NCBI GenBank assembly: GCA_022579005.1
Contig: MU401516.1
Location: 121,077-185,076 of the forward strand
Direction: 5' to 3'
Length of the DNA stretch: 64,000 bases
Source of the DNA: Poronia punctata
Lineage: Eukaryota; Ascomycota; Sordariomycetes; Xylariales; Xylariaceae
Shown: positions 36,133 to 46,081 of the stretch, piece by piece
Position numbering within the stretch: position 1 is the stretch's first letter
Layout: each line of letters begins with the position of its first letter
Program-made: the position numbers and the translations under genes
Notes under the pieces: model-generated
The model's database searches: none
What the model saw: only the letters and a program-made list of their open reading frames with translations
Told to the model about the DNA's origin: nothing

Positions 36133-37973
36133 ATGGTTGTCTTAGACGGCATCGATCTCGACGATCACTACATACCCAAGATCGCATACAATGGCACTGG
36201 CATGACTTGGGGCGACTCATTGAACGAGAACCTAAATATATTTTACGAGGTACGATGCTGTCATTTGAGTTATAGGCGGTGCGACCCCGGCTGACGGCTC
36301 GGTTTGCACCTTTACTATTTAGTCTGGAGATATTGGTTGGATGATCACGGCGACAGCGTTGGTTCTGCTTATGATCCCTGGTGTCGGGTAAGGGCCATTT
36401 CTTACCGCGTAGCAGCAGCACGATAAACCCGCTTGCTAAGATCTACTGACGGTCTGATTCAAAGCTTCTTTTATTCAGGGCTTGCGCGACGCAAGTCGGC
36501 CTTGTCGTTGATATGGCTCTCAGTCATGGCTACGGCTGTCACCACCTTTCAATGGTTCTTCTGGGGGTATTCCTTGACGTTCTCGCACACAGCTAGTTCC
36601 TTCATCGGCGACTTATCCAACTTTGCTTTCAGGGGCGTCCTGGCACGACCCTCCTTGGGTTCGCAAAGAATTCCCGACTTGATGTTTGCCATCTATCAGG
36701 GCATGTTCTCGGCAATCACGGTGGCACTTGCGACTGGTGCTGTTGCTGAGCGGGGCCGTATGCTCCCTTGCATCGTCTTCATGTTGGTATGGTCTACCGT
36801 CATTTACGACCCGATCGCCTGCTGGACCTGGAATCCGGCTGGTTGGTCGTACAAGCTAGGTGGTCTTGACTTTGCAGGCGGCACGCCAGTTCATATCGCC
36901 TCAGGGACAGCCGCGCTCGCATGTGAGTGGACACATCTGCGCTCCTCCCCTTTCCCAGGTTTTTTTTTTTTTTTTTTTTTTTTGCCAAGCCGCAGCCGCT
37001 GGTCATGTTTCGTCGGAGTTGATGTAAATACTGATGCCTGGCCTGGCCTTCCAGACTCGATGATGCTCGGGAAGCGCCGAGGTCACGGAACCCACGAACT
37101 AAATTACCGCCCCCACAACGTTACCCATATCGTCATTGGAACCGTTTTTCTCTGGGTCGGTTGGTTCGGGTTCAATGCCGGAAGCGCACTTTCGGCCAAT
37201 CTTAGGGCAGTGATGGCCGCCGTAGTGACCAACCTGGCGGCGTGTGTCGGCGGCATTACCTGGTGCGTGCTGGACTATCGGCTGGAACGGAAGTGGTCCA
37301 CTGTTGGATTTTGCTCCGGCGTCGTTGCTGGCCTTGTTGCCATCACGCCCGGTTCAGGTAGGTGGCTCCAGTGTGGCCTGACCTAGAACGAAGAAGTGAC
37401 TGACGTGCGGGGAAAGGTTATGTGCCATCCTGGGCGGCAGTCCCCTTTGGCATCCTTGGGGCCAGCTTCGCCAACTACGCCACTAAACTCAAATTCATAC
37501 TCGGGATCGACGACTCGTTAGATATTTTTGCCGTCCATGCCGTCGGCGGCATCGTCGGTAACATCCTCACCGCTTTCTTCGCCGCCGACTATATTGCGCA
37601 CCTTGACGGAGTGCAAATCATCAAGGGAGGGTGGCTGAACCATAACTGGATACAGCTCGCATATCAGTTGGCCGACTCGGCCGCCGGTGCCGCTTACTCC
37701 TTCGTCGGCACTTGCATTATCCTCTTCGTCATCAACCTGGTTCCCGGCCTCAAGATCCGTGCTTCTGAAGAGGCCGAGATACTGGGCATCGACGATGCTG
37801 AGATAGGCGAGTTTGCTTACGACTATGTCGAGTTGACGAGGGAAGTACTGAACGAGGCGGACAACGACGATGTTAGCCGATTCTCCATGGAAGGTCACCC
37901 CGCTTTCGATCCTCGCGAAAAGAATAGCATCCCGTTAATCGATGCGCGGACTTTTGGGGCCCAATCCTCCTGA
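36133..37973 (+). CDS. AmtB/MEP-family ammonium transporter
   Basis: Plasma-membrane ammonium permease. Five exons, 36133..36249, 36323..36387, 36465..36922, 37055..37357 and 37417..37973, with consistent phase, give 499 aa. The junctions restore family strings: IPGVGFFYSGLARRKSAL across exons 2-3, ALAYSMMLGKRRG across exons 3-4 and PGSGYVPSWAA across exons 4-5. The pore twin histidines are present in GGTPVHIASG (about His 204) and IFAVHAVGG (about His 355). Eleven membrane spans are expected and the hydrophobic pattern fits. The cytoplasmic tail (AEILGIDDAEIGEFAYDYVE) is the conserved MEP C-terminal regulatory region. Intron 3 holds a tract of 24 T before its acceptor, which may destabilise sequencing but not the frame. 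Fungi usually have two to four MEP paralogues; this cannot be assigned to one class here. An upstream ATG at 36049 is in frame. Confidence 0.94.
36960..36983. repeat. Homopolymer tract, 24 T, inside intron 3 of the ammonium transporter
   Basis: Lies between the GTGAGT donor at 36923 and the CCAG acceptor at 37054, so it does not touch coding sequence. The length is probably unreliable. Confidence 0.9.
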
Positions 37974-38743
37974 AGCCCTCATGCCCAATGATGGAAGAGG
38001 TAAGATTATTGTGTATACATGTACGATATCGGGATTTCTAGAGGGTAGGTTCCTACCCAACGGTAGCATCCCATTGGAGCCAGGCATGAATAGTGGCACT
38101 TCTGTACCTACGTTTTAATATCCTTTTGATCAGATTTTGGGCTTTTCTTCTGGCGTGTAACCCAAACCTGGGCGTGGGGCATCGAGTATGAGGCCATGGG
38201 CAAACAATTGTTGAGCCGGGCTGAATCCTCACATTACCTACTCGTAAATACCTTACCTACTTCCTAGTAAATAGTCTACCCAGTAAGCTACTCGTGCACG
38301 TAGGAAGCAGGCAGCGTATTATAAGCGATTGTGTCAAGGCGGGGTCATCTTTGTAAGAGACAACTTTGCTTGTTGCTGTTATATATCTTAACCTTACGTA
38401 CGAGTAGGAAATTGATAGATTCCCTCCAAGTAACAATGCCGTCGTAAGAACGTGTGCCTGTCAGCCTGTCAGGGGGTGGACACAAAAGTAATCAAGTGCT
38501 CTAACCTACTATGGTACATAAGGTTAGGTTATTTATTAGGTACCTCACGAGTCGCACGGCCTACAGAGGTACTAGCCCAGGGGCGGAGGCTAGGGGGTCT
38601 AGCAAATCGGCGCTACTGTGATTTCCCCCTAGTCGCGCAGCTGCTGCCAAGTGTGGATTTAAGAGAAACAGGGCTTAGAGTGCTGGTGGGATTTTAGTAC
38701 GTGTATGTAGGTAAGGTACCTACTTTAACCTGATACCTATACG
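37974..38743. other. Intergenic spacer left of the TIR element
   Basis: 3' flank of the ammonium transporter, then TACCTA/TACTCGTA-rich DNA. No gene seen. Confidence 0.45.
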
Positions 38744-38745
38744 TA

Positions 38746-38795
38746 CATTACCGTGTAGCACCCTTTATATGAGACGATCACGGTAATGATCTTTA
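38746..38795 (+). repeat. Left terminal inverted repeat of the TIR element, with internal fold-back
   Basis: Starts CATTACCGTG and about 20 bases further carries its exact reverse complement CACGGTAATG, so the terminus can form a 10-bp stem by itself. The outer part matches the right terminus on the opposite strand. Confidence 0.75.
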
Positions 38796-39788
38796 AATTG
38801 TAAGATGATCTTTAGGCGGACATGATCAGCTGCGCGTCTTATAGCAAAGACAGTACTAATTTTAAGACGATCTATTACTTTAAAGATTGTCTTTAAATAA
38901 AAACTGTTTTAAAAAAAATTATAAATTAAAAAAGAAATATTTTTATAGCTATATTTTATACTGTATATATATAGTATATATAACTTATTTTTACTATTTA
39001 TACTATATTTTATTTTTATTGTTTTTTTTTTTTTTTTTTTTTTTTGCAAAGGTTAAGGTTTAAACTGCTAGTCTATAGTTTATATATATTATATTATATT
39101 ATATACTAAGTACTTAATTACTATATTATATAGGTTAATTTAATTATATATATGCGCAAAAGGTTAATTAATATTATACTTTATGTGTTTTTAAAAGTAA
39201 TTGTAATTGCAATTGTAGGTGTAGGTGTAAGTGTAGGTATGGCTTAATTTAGCTGTGCGGGCTGGCCTTTAGTATAGCTAGATCTAGCTGCGCAAGCAGA
39301 GATTCTCTTTAGCTAGGTTGGCTGCGTAAGTGTAGGTTTGATTAAATTGGCTGCAAAGGTATAGGTGTAGGTTTAGCTGCGTAGGTATAGGTCTAATTGA
39401 ATTGGCTGCAAAGGTTTGCTGTAAAGGTCGGCTGTAAAGGTGTAGGTTTAGCTAGATCGGCTGCAAAGGTGTTAGAATGGCTGCGCTGACTAGGTATAAG
39501 ATGTAGGTATAGGCTATGTTATGTAGGTAGGTAAGTAGGTAGGTAGGTAGGTAAATAGGTTTAGGATAGGTTTATAATAACTTTAGCTGCCGGAGACTAC
39601 TTTAGCTGCGGAGACTATTTCTAGCCAGCTAAGACCGTTTTATCTAGCTTAAAATCGTTTTTATTTTTAGAGATTATACTTATTAAGAGACTATCTAATT
39701 AAAAAAAGTAGTGTACTATAAAAAAACATTACTATAATTGTCTTAGATTATAAAGACAGTTACGAAAATTTTAAGACGGTGCTAAAAG

Positions 39789-39838
39789 CTTAGATCATTA
39801 CGGTGATCGTCTTTAATTAGGGGCACCACACGGTAATG
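39789..39838 (-). repeat. Right terminal inverted repeat of the TIR element
   Basis: Read on the minus strand it begins CATTACCGTGTGGTGCCCC and then GACGATCACCGTAATGATC, matching the left end except for about eight changes and one indel. The internal fold-back here has one mismatch. Confidence 0.75.
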
Positions 39839-39840
39839 TA

Positions 39841-40160
39841 CCTAATAATCACCTTGCAGCCTACCTAACATACATACCCATGTATGTACCTCCTCGGGTT
39901 AGTGACATACGTGTCTTGTTGTCATTTACACGTAAATCGGCTGCGGTTGCTTTCTTGAACTCGCAAGCGTTATGTGATACGGCCTCCTCTTTGTTCACCT
40001 AGATGGTAGGCACCCAGCGGGCCTTATAGTGGAGGGCAAATGGAGGGCAAGAGTGGTCCGCATGAGGATCAAAACACAGCTCTACAACAGCAGATGCCTA
40101 CAAGTAGTCGACTACAAAGCGTCACCAAGACACGGACTCACGACAGTATCGTCGCAAGCG
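39841..40160. other. Short spacer between TIR element and the DNA polymerase X gene
   Basis: Likely promoter and 5' leader of the polymerase gene. The reading frame is open upstream of the chosen ATG back to about 40029, with another in-frame ATG at 40062. Confidence 0.5.
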
Positions 40161-42377
40161 ATGGATCTCTCGTTGAGAGAGAAACAAGCCTTCTTCGAGG
40201 AGCTCAACTTATGCAGTAGCCACGATGAAGAAGCTGACGCTCTACCCGACTATGAACAGAGTCTGAGGGGAGAGTGCAAGGCTTTCCTTTCTGCCGCTCG
40301 AGACACACCAGTGGCTAGGAAGTCGGCCGAGGGCCCGGGTCCGGTAGACCCTCAACCCCCGAGGATACCGGGGCCAGGGCCGGCTACCGTTTCTTGCATC
40401 GTAAATGCTGGAGTAGAAATAGTCACTTCCACCCCCGCGGCCTCCCATCATGGCGGTCCGCCAAGGCTTGCCACGGCCTCATTCTCTGACACTGTAATCC
40501 CGCAAACCGAACAGCAGAACAGTAAAAATAGCCGGCCTTCAAGGGAAAACCACCCGCCAACACGGGTCCTCAGGTCTCACTCGAAATCTCAACTTTCGCC
40601 GTCTGTCGCCCTGGCCAAGAGAAAACGTAGTCAAAAGACTAAGACGGCCCCGGAACCAGAACGGCTTTTCACAGGGTTGCGTTTCTTCTACATCCCCAAC
40701 AACGACGTCCACCCTGCCCGCAAACTCAGGATCACAAAGGCACAGGAGCATGGCGCAATCTGGACGAAAAATCCTGCCGAAGCGACTCATGTCATCGTTG
40801 ACAAGGAGCTATCCTACGACGACATTAAGCCCGTGTTAGATAAGAACCCAATTTTATCTTCAGTCCCTCTCGTCAACGACCGGTATCCTGTCGACTGTTT
40901 GCAACGACGTTTTGTCTTTGATCCCAATGACACCGTCGAAAAATATCAGTATCGAGTCCCTAGTTATATTCTCTCTACCGGCCACGAGATAGGGCCACGG
41001 TCGTCTACTCAGGAATCGGACAAGTCTCTTCAGATCAAACCACGGCGGGGAGCCCGAGAAGAGGCCGATATATGCACCCAGCAGAGTACCCAAACAAGTC
41101 ACGATTTGATACCTTCCTCCGTTCCTGAAGAGGTTCACGTGCAAGATGCAGCTAGTGGACCTCAAAGGCTCCCTAGCCCGGATGCATTGGCGACATGTAT
41201 TGACGCTGTCGTGGACGACCCTGAAACCCATGAATATCTTGATGAGAGTGATACGGATATACAAATTCTAGTCAATAAAAATCTACCCAAGAAGAGGCCC
41301 AAGACTGGAAAAGTACTACCAAGGCAGCAAGCCCGCGCACAGTTCAGCAAAGATAAGTTCCTCTGCATGAGGGGTGGTAGGTTGGACAGAAAACACAGCG
41401 GCCCAAATGCGGAGACTATCACGCTTCTGGAGGAGATGGCCGAGGAACACAGCCTCTGGAACGAGACATGGCGGGTCCAGTCATACCGGAAAGCCATCGC
41501 CACGATCCGAAGACACTCTACAAAGATCACGACGGCCGAGGAGGCTGCGGCGCTTCCTCACATCGGCAAGAGCCTTGCAAGCCATATCGAGGAAATTGCA
41601 TCCACGGGGCACTTCAAGAAACTAGATGAACTGCGCAAGGAGCCACAGAGAGAGGCACTGAGGCTATTTTGCAACGTTTACAGTGTCGGTGTGGGCACAG
41701 CAAAGAAGTGGGTCGACTTGGGCTATCGCACGTTGTCCGATCTCCGCTCCAAGGCGAAGCTCTCGGCCAACCAAAAAATTGGCGTGGCCCATTACGACGA
41801 CCTATTGACACGCATCCCGAGGCCCGAGGTAAAGGCTCTCGGCGAGTACGTCGAGAAGACGGCAGCTAGCGTGGATCGGGACGTTCAAGTGATTATCGGA
41901 GGAAGCTACCGCCGCGGCGCGGAGGAATCCGGGGACATCGATCTCATCTTGACCAAAAAAGGGACGTCGTCCACACAGGAATTGGAACCGTCTCTCGACA
42001 AGCTCGTCGACGCTTTGACCGGGGCCGAGTTCTTGACCGCCGCTCTCGCTTCTCACAGACATGGTGGGGGAAATAAGTGGCAAGGTTGCTGCGTTCTACC
42101 AAAGGCGGCATTTCCGGGGCCTGCGGGCCTTTACCGGCCCGTCTGGCGTCGCATCGACTTCCTATTAGTGCCCGAGACGGAGTTGGGGGCGGCCCTAATC
42201 TATTTTACTGGGAATGAGCTGTTCAACCGGAGCATGCGGCTTCTCGCGCAGAAGAAGAGTATGAAACTAAACCATCGAGCACTTGCCGGTGTAGGTATTT
42301 ACGAGGGCCGAGACGAAAAGAGGATCTTTGAGCTGCTGGGTGTGGAGTGGAGAGAGCCACACGAGAGATGGTGCTGA
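40161..42377 (+). CDS. Family X DNA polymerase with BRCT domain (Pol lambda/mu/Pol4-like)
   Basis: Fills short gaps in base excision repair and non-homologous end joining in the nucleus. A single exon gives 738 aa from the ATG at 40161, whose MDLSLREKQAFFEELNLC reads like a proper start; ATG 40062 would add 33 residues. A BRCT-like domain spans about residues 167-260 (LFTGLRFFYIPNNDV, THVIVDKELSYDDI, PVDCLQRRF). A Ser/Thr-rich linker follows. The 8-kDa region starts near residue 420 (LWNETWRVQSYRKAI, helix-hairpin LPHIGKSLASHIEEI). The fingers hairpin is VYSVGVGTAKKW. The palm has GGSYRRGAEESGDIDLIL with Asp 592 and 594, and third Asp 666 in RRIDFLLVP. The thumb has IYFTGNELFNRSMR. All catalytic residues are intact. 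Which of lambda, mu or Pol4 it equals cannot be settled by eye, so no symbol is given. Confidence 0.9.
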   Translation: MDLSLREKQAFFEELNLCSSHDEEADALPDYEQSLRGECKAFLSAARDTPVARKSAEGPGPVDPQPPRIPGPGPATVSCIVNAGVEIVTSTPAASHHGGPPRLATASFSDTVIPQTEQQNSKNSRPSRENHPPTRVLRSHSKSQLSPSVALAKRKRSQKTKTAPEPERLFTGLRFFYIPNNDVHPARKLRITKAQEHGAIWTKNPAEATHVIVDKELSYDDIKPVLDKNPILSSVPLVNDRYPVDCLQRRFVFDPNDTVEKYQYRVPSYILSTGHEIGPRSSTQESDKSLQIKPRRGAREEADICTQQSTQTSHDLIPSSVPEEVHVQDAASGPQRLPSPDALATCIDAVVDDPETHEYLDESDTDIQILVNKNLPKKRPKTGKVLPRQQARAQFSKDKFLCMRGGRLDRKHSGPNAETITLLEEMAEEHSLWNETWRVQSYRKAIATIRRHSTKITTAEEAAALPHIGKSLASHIEEIASTGHFKKLDELRKEPQREALRLFCNVYSVGVGTAKKWVDLGYRTLSDLRSKAKLSANQKIGVAHYDDLLTRIPRPEVKALGEYVEKTAASVDRDVQVIIGGSYRRGAEESGDIDLILTKKGTSSTQELEPSLDKLVDALTGAEFLTAALASHRHGGGNKWQGCCVLPKAAFPGPAGLYRPVWRRIDFLLVPETELGAALIYFTGNELFNRSMRLLAQKKSMKLNHRALAGVGIYEGRDEKRIFELLGVEWREPHERWC

Positions 42378-43060
42378 GGTGGCTCGTGACAACACGGCCT
42401 ATAGGCTATTTTATTACCTACGGATATAGTCTTACGCATCTGAATGACCGAATCTACCGGTCTTGCGCTATTATTACGTATTGTTGTGTACATGTACGTA
42501 TATGGACGGCGGTTGGTGGTTGGCGGCCTCGCCGTTTCGCCGGCGACTGGGAGCCAATAAAGCTTTTGAGCCAAATTTCCTTTCTCATCCATGTATCTTG
42601 CCGAGTTCCTGGCCTACCGACTTTCTTCTCACGTATGTTCGCGTTTCAATTTGTATTAGGTCTATGGCCTATATTGCCTGAAATCAAATCGCAGCCGGCA
42701 CGTACTAATCTTCCTAATACGTATTTCAGTGACCGTTCGTTTTGGGGTTTTTTCTTCTTTCTTTTCGTTTAAGTTTTTATTATTTTTGGCCTTATACCAG
42801 GCGATGTCGCCGCGCATTCATTCCTTTATCCTCATGCCAGCTAGTGCCGATACATGCACTACAGTTTACGCTGAGCTACTGGGCTAGCAGGGATGCAATT
42901 CGTCCTGATCGGGCGTGTGCGTCTGGATAGCGCCAGCTATGCCGAAAGAAAGTGGACAACGTCTTGCGCCGGACTCTCAACATACTAGACGCGTAACCAA
43001 GGTACGGTAATTGTCACCCGACCTCCCTCCCACTCTTCTCTCCCCTGCTTTCAAAACGTT
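42378..43060. other. Convergent intergenic spacer
   Basis: Between the 3' ends of the polymerase X and GUA1 genes. T-rich strings at 42735-42790; no gene or RNA recognised. Confidence 0.45.
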
Positions 43061-43257
43061 TTACTCTAGCTCAATAGTTCCTATGGCAGACAGTTAGACC
43101 ACATTTGCTTTGCATCAGTGTGCCGGGGGGGGGGGGGGGGGGGGGAAAGGTTACCAGGGGGTTTTTAGGGGGCGGAATTTAAAACCGGGGTTATGCCGGG
43201 GACCCCAATGGCGGGACGGGGACAAATTTTGTTAAGAANNNNNNNNNNACCAGCCCC

Positions 43258-43346
<89 letters not shown>

Positions 43347-46081
43347 AGCTTACCAGGAGGTTTTGACGTGCAGTCATATACAACGCGAGTTATGCCGTCG
43401 ACCTCATTGACGATTCGTCGACAAATATTCTTAAGAAGCTGGAATGGGAACTCGAATGGCTCGGCTGACATGAAATCGACACTGGTGACAGCCCTCAGGA
43501 TTATGATCATACCGTAGACTCGACTATCACCCATGACACCCACAGCTGCAAGACAAAGCTAAGTCAGAAATCTAATACGAGACACTGCCCTGGGTGGTAA
43601 AGGATGTTGTGAACGGATCTGGGGGCATAGTACACACCTCTGTTCGTGTCAAGGGCGGCGTACGCTTGAGACATCTACCCGATTGGTTCGTTAGTCACAG
43701 GCCAGCCTTCGCTTTACAAATAAAACAGGGGGGGCACACCTGATCATAGATGCCAGCTTCTTTAATCATGGAAATAAAGATATGGTCGGCCTTTCTGACG
43801 ATCTCGACACGTTCGGCTGTAACCTCTCCCAAGATTCTAATAGCAATTCCCGGTCCGGGGAATGGGTGACGCATGACGAGATCTTCATGGATACCGAGTT
43901 GCCGACCGAACGCGCGGACTTCGTCTTTGAACAGCTGACATAGGCAAATTAGCAAGATAAAATTCCCTGCGTTTTACCGGGTAATCGTACCTCTCTGAGT
44001 GGCTCGATCAACTTCAACTGGGCTTCCTGTTATTTATGTTAGGATGCCACGTCCTTATCAATTTTTAAACTGAGTAATTCTACTTACGCCGTTCATCCTG
44101 ACCAACAGTTAGTTACCGGCCATACAGACTGGTCAAGGGAACGAGACTTACATTCGAGCTGGCAGACCACCGACATTATGATGTGCTATTATAGACATGA
44201 GTATCATACTTGCATTACCTACCGAGTAGTCCAATCTTCATATAATGGCGCCACGGGGCGTTTGGACTGGGAAGCGTCTGATATTGCGGTCGACTTACAC
44301 TTGATAGTGGCCGAGGGGCCTTTGAAGCTCAGAGACTCGATCAAATCGGCATACAGAGTTCCCTGGAGGAACCACTCCACCTTGCCAGCAAGTGGAGTTT
44401 CTTTTGCATCAGCCTCGATCCGGATCGCCTCTCTCTCGAATAGGTCGATGACTTGCAAACTTATGTTAGCATCATATTAAGCGAGCCAGGTAGGGTTCTT
44501 AGCTGTTTTTTTGGCTTGTCGGGATCATGGGATGGACTAACATGTCTCGCCAATAATCTTGCGCTTGGCCTCGGGCTCCTCGACACCTGCAAGGCGGCCT
44601 AAGAACAGCTCACCGCCCTCGACAATGGTTAGGTTGATCCCAAGGTGCTCTTGAAGGGTCTCCTTGACCTGTTGGCATTCGTTGAGACGCATCAAGCCTA
44701 GAGGGTCCGAGTCAATCGCTATGGCAAACGGGTCAATCAAAGAGGTGGGTCGTACTTACCCGTATCGACGAGAATCGCGTGAAATCGGTCACCTGGTCCC
44801 ATCTCAGTACAATTTTACGTGTTTCTGAATTGATGTGGCGAGGCATACCAATTGCTTCTTTCATCAGGCGCGCCGCCACCGTACTATCAACACCACCAGA
44901 GACGGCTCCAATCTAAAGACTGGTTAGAGCTATTGTCTCGCAGGGATACGAGGGGGGGGCAGCTTACCACTTGGGCCTTGTCACCAACGAGTTTGCGAAT
45001 CCTGATGATCTCCCGCTCGGTGAAATTACCCATCTCCCAAGAAGCACGGGCCTTGCAGATTTTGATAGCAAAGTTACGGAGGATATCCGTGCCCTTGTTT
45101 GTGTGCGAAATCTCAGGGTGGAGCTGGATTCCTACGGAGGTTCGAGTTAACACGGCCGCTTATTAATCCAGAAACAAGCAGTAACGTACCGAATATGGGC
45201 TTTGACTCGTGAGCGATACCGGCATACGCAGTGTTCTTTGTGCTCGCGATCGTGACAAACCCCTCGGGCAAATTCACGAGTTTATCAAAGTGGCTCATGA
45301 AAACTGAGCGACAGTAAGCTGATGGCCCATGACGTGGGCATTATCTCGTTTCTTACCATGGAGCGTGTCCCCCAAGCCATCAAAGAGCTGGTCGGCTTCG
45401 CCAGATCCACCAACCTTCTGGATTGTGAGGTCGGTCTCGCCATACTCACGAGCCTCACCACGGGCGACATTCTTGTCATTGATAAGCCAGGCAAGCAATT
45501 GGCAGCCATAACATATTCCGCTGCTTCTGTAAGCACTATGCCTCACAAGGGTAGCAAAAGGTATCACTGACAGTATGGGGACACCCAAATCAAAGATGGC
45601 AGGGTCGACACCTGTGGTATCTTAGTATAGGCTGTATATGACTAATAAAGGGGGGGGCGCATTGTGAGGTCTTACGAGGAGCTCCCTCGTCATAAACAGA
45701 GGACGGTCCTATTATAACGTTAAATAACCGAATCACGAAAATTCCCGAGTCGCATGCAAGGCTCGAGTGAGCATCATTGAAGATGTTGGGACGAACCTCC
45801 GCTAAGGACGATGCCGACCGGAGTCCAGTCTAGCTCAGCAAGCTTGGTAGTGCATGGCAGCATTTCAGCATAAACATTGAGGGATCTCAGGCGGCGTAGG
45901 ATGAGGTGGCTTGTTTGACTACCAAAATCTAACACCAAGATGGTCTACGCAAAACGAACAAATATTGTCAGCACAGCGGTTGGCTTGCACCCTCCTCCCG
46001 CGGAAGGGGGCTGCCAGGAGGACGTAAACTTACGTCAAAGGTGCTGTGAGGCGCAGCAGCCTCCATGGTGGCATCCGCCAT
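43061..46081 (-). CDS. GUA1: GMP synthase (glutamine-hydrolysing), 18 exons
   Basis: Converts XMP to GMP in purine synthesis, cytosolic. Exons on the minus strand: 46081..46034, 45944..45797, 45708..45676, 45611..45572, 45520..45357, 45303..45190, 45131..44968, 44912..44849, 44792..44760, 44697..44542, 44451..44299, 44185..44152, 44097..44088, 44026..43991, 43934..43740, 43674..43638, 43545..43354 and 43080..43061. All have GT..AG borders and matching phase, giving 546 aa. The class-I amidotransferase domain has CYGCQLLAW (Cys 93) and QLHPEISHT. The ATP pyrophosphatase P-loop is SGGVDSTV (about residue 242). The dimerisation part has HPFPGPG and GVMGDSRV. Exon 13 is only 10 nt. The last exon supplies the end ..PPGTIELE, where most family members have TIEWE. 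The last intron contains long G tracts on the coding strand side and a sequence gap, so its size is not reliable. Confidence 0.95.
43125..43344. other. Assembly gap with flanking homopolymers and a degraded duplicate, inside the last GUA1 intron
   Basis: From left to right: 21 G (43125-43145); a 93-base segment (43146-43238); ten N (43239-43248); ACCAGCCCCA; and 86 C (43259-43344). The 93-base segment aligns without indels to 43345-43437, which is real GUA1 intron edge and exon, at roughly 70 percent identity. Most mismatches read G on the left copy. This is the pattern of a low-quality read end carried past a homopolymer, not a true duplication. Protein frames with glycine runs across this part are artefacts. 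Confidence 0.85.

Larger units (their letters stand above)
38746..39838. mobile_element. Non-autonomous TIR DNA transposon or MITE, RIP-like AT-rich, flanked by TA
   Basis: The ends are imperfect inverted repeats of about 50 bp, both starting CATTACCGTGT when read inward, and both flanked by TA (38744-38745 and 39839-39840). This fits insertion at a TA dinucleotide as by Tc1/mariner-type transposases. The 1093-bp interior is very AT-rich, has 24 T at 39022-39045, and contains degenerate tandem units built from AGCTGCGTAGGTATAGG and GGCTGCAAAGGTGTAGG (about 39230-39560). No transposase frame remains, so it is either a MITE-like derivative or too mutated to read. Class assignment to Tc1/mariner is inference from the TA target and TIRs. 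Confidence 0.75.

Noticed and set aside
40029..40160. N-terminal extension of the polymerase X frame
   Set aside because: Its first codon is GTG, its sequence is low in family resemblance, and ATG 40161 gives a conventional N terminus; ATG 40062 remains possible.
43165..43543. Protein frames with long glycine runs
   Set aside because: Translations of the homopolymer and of the degraded duplicate around the sequence gap, not genes.
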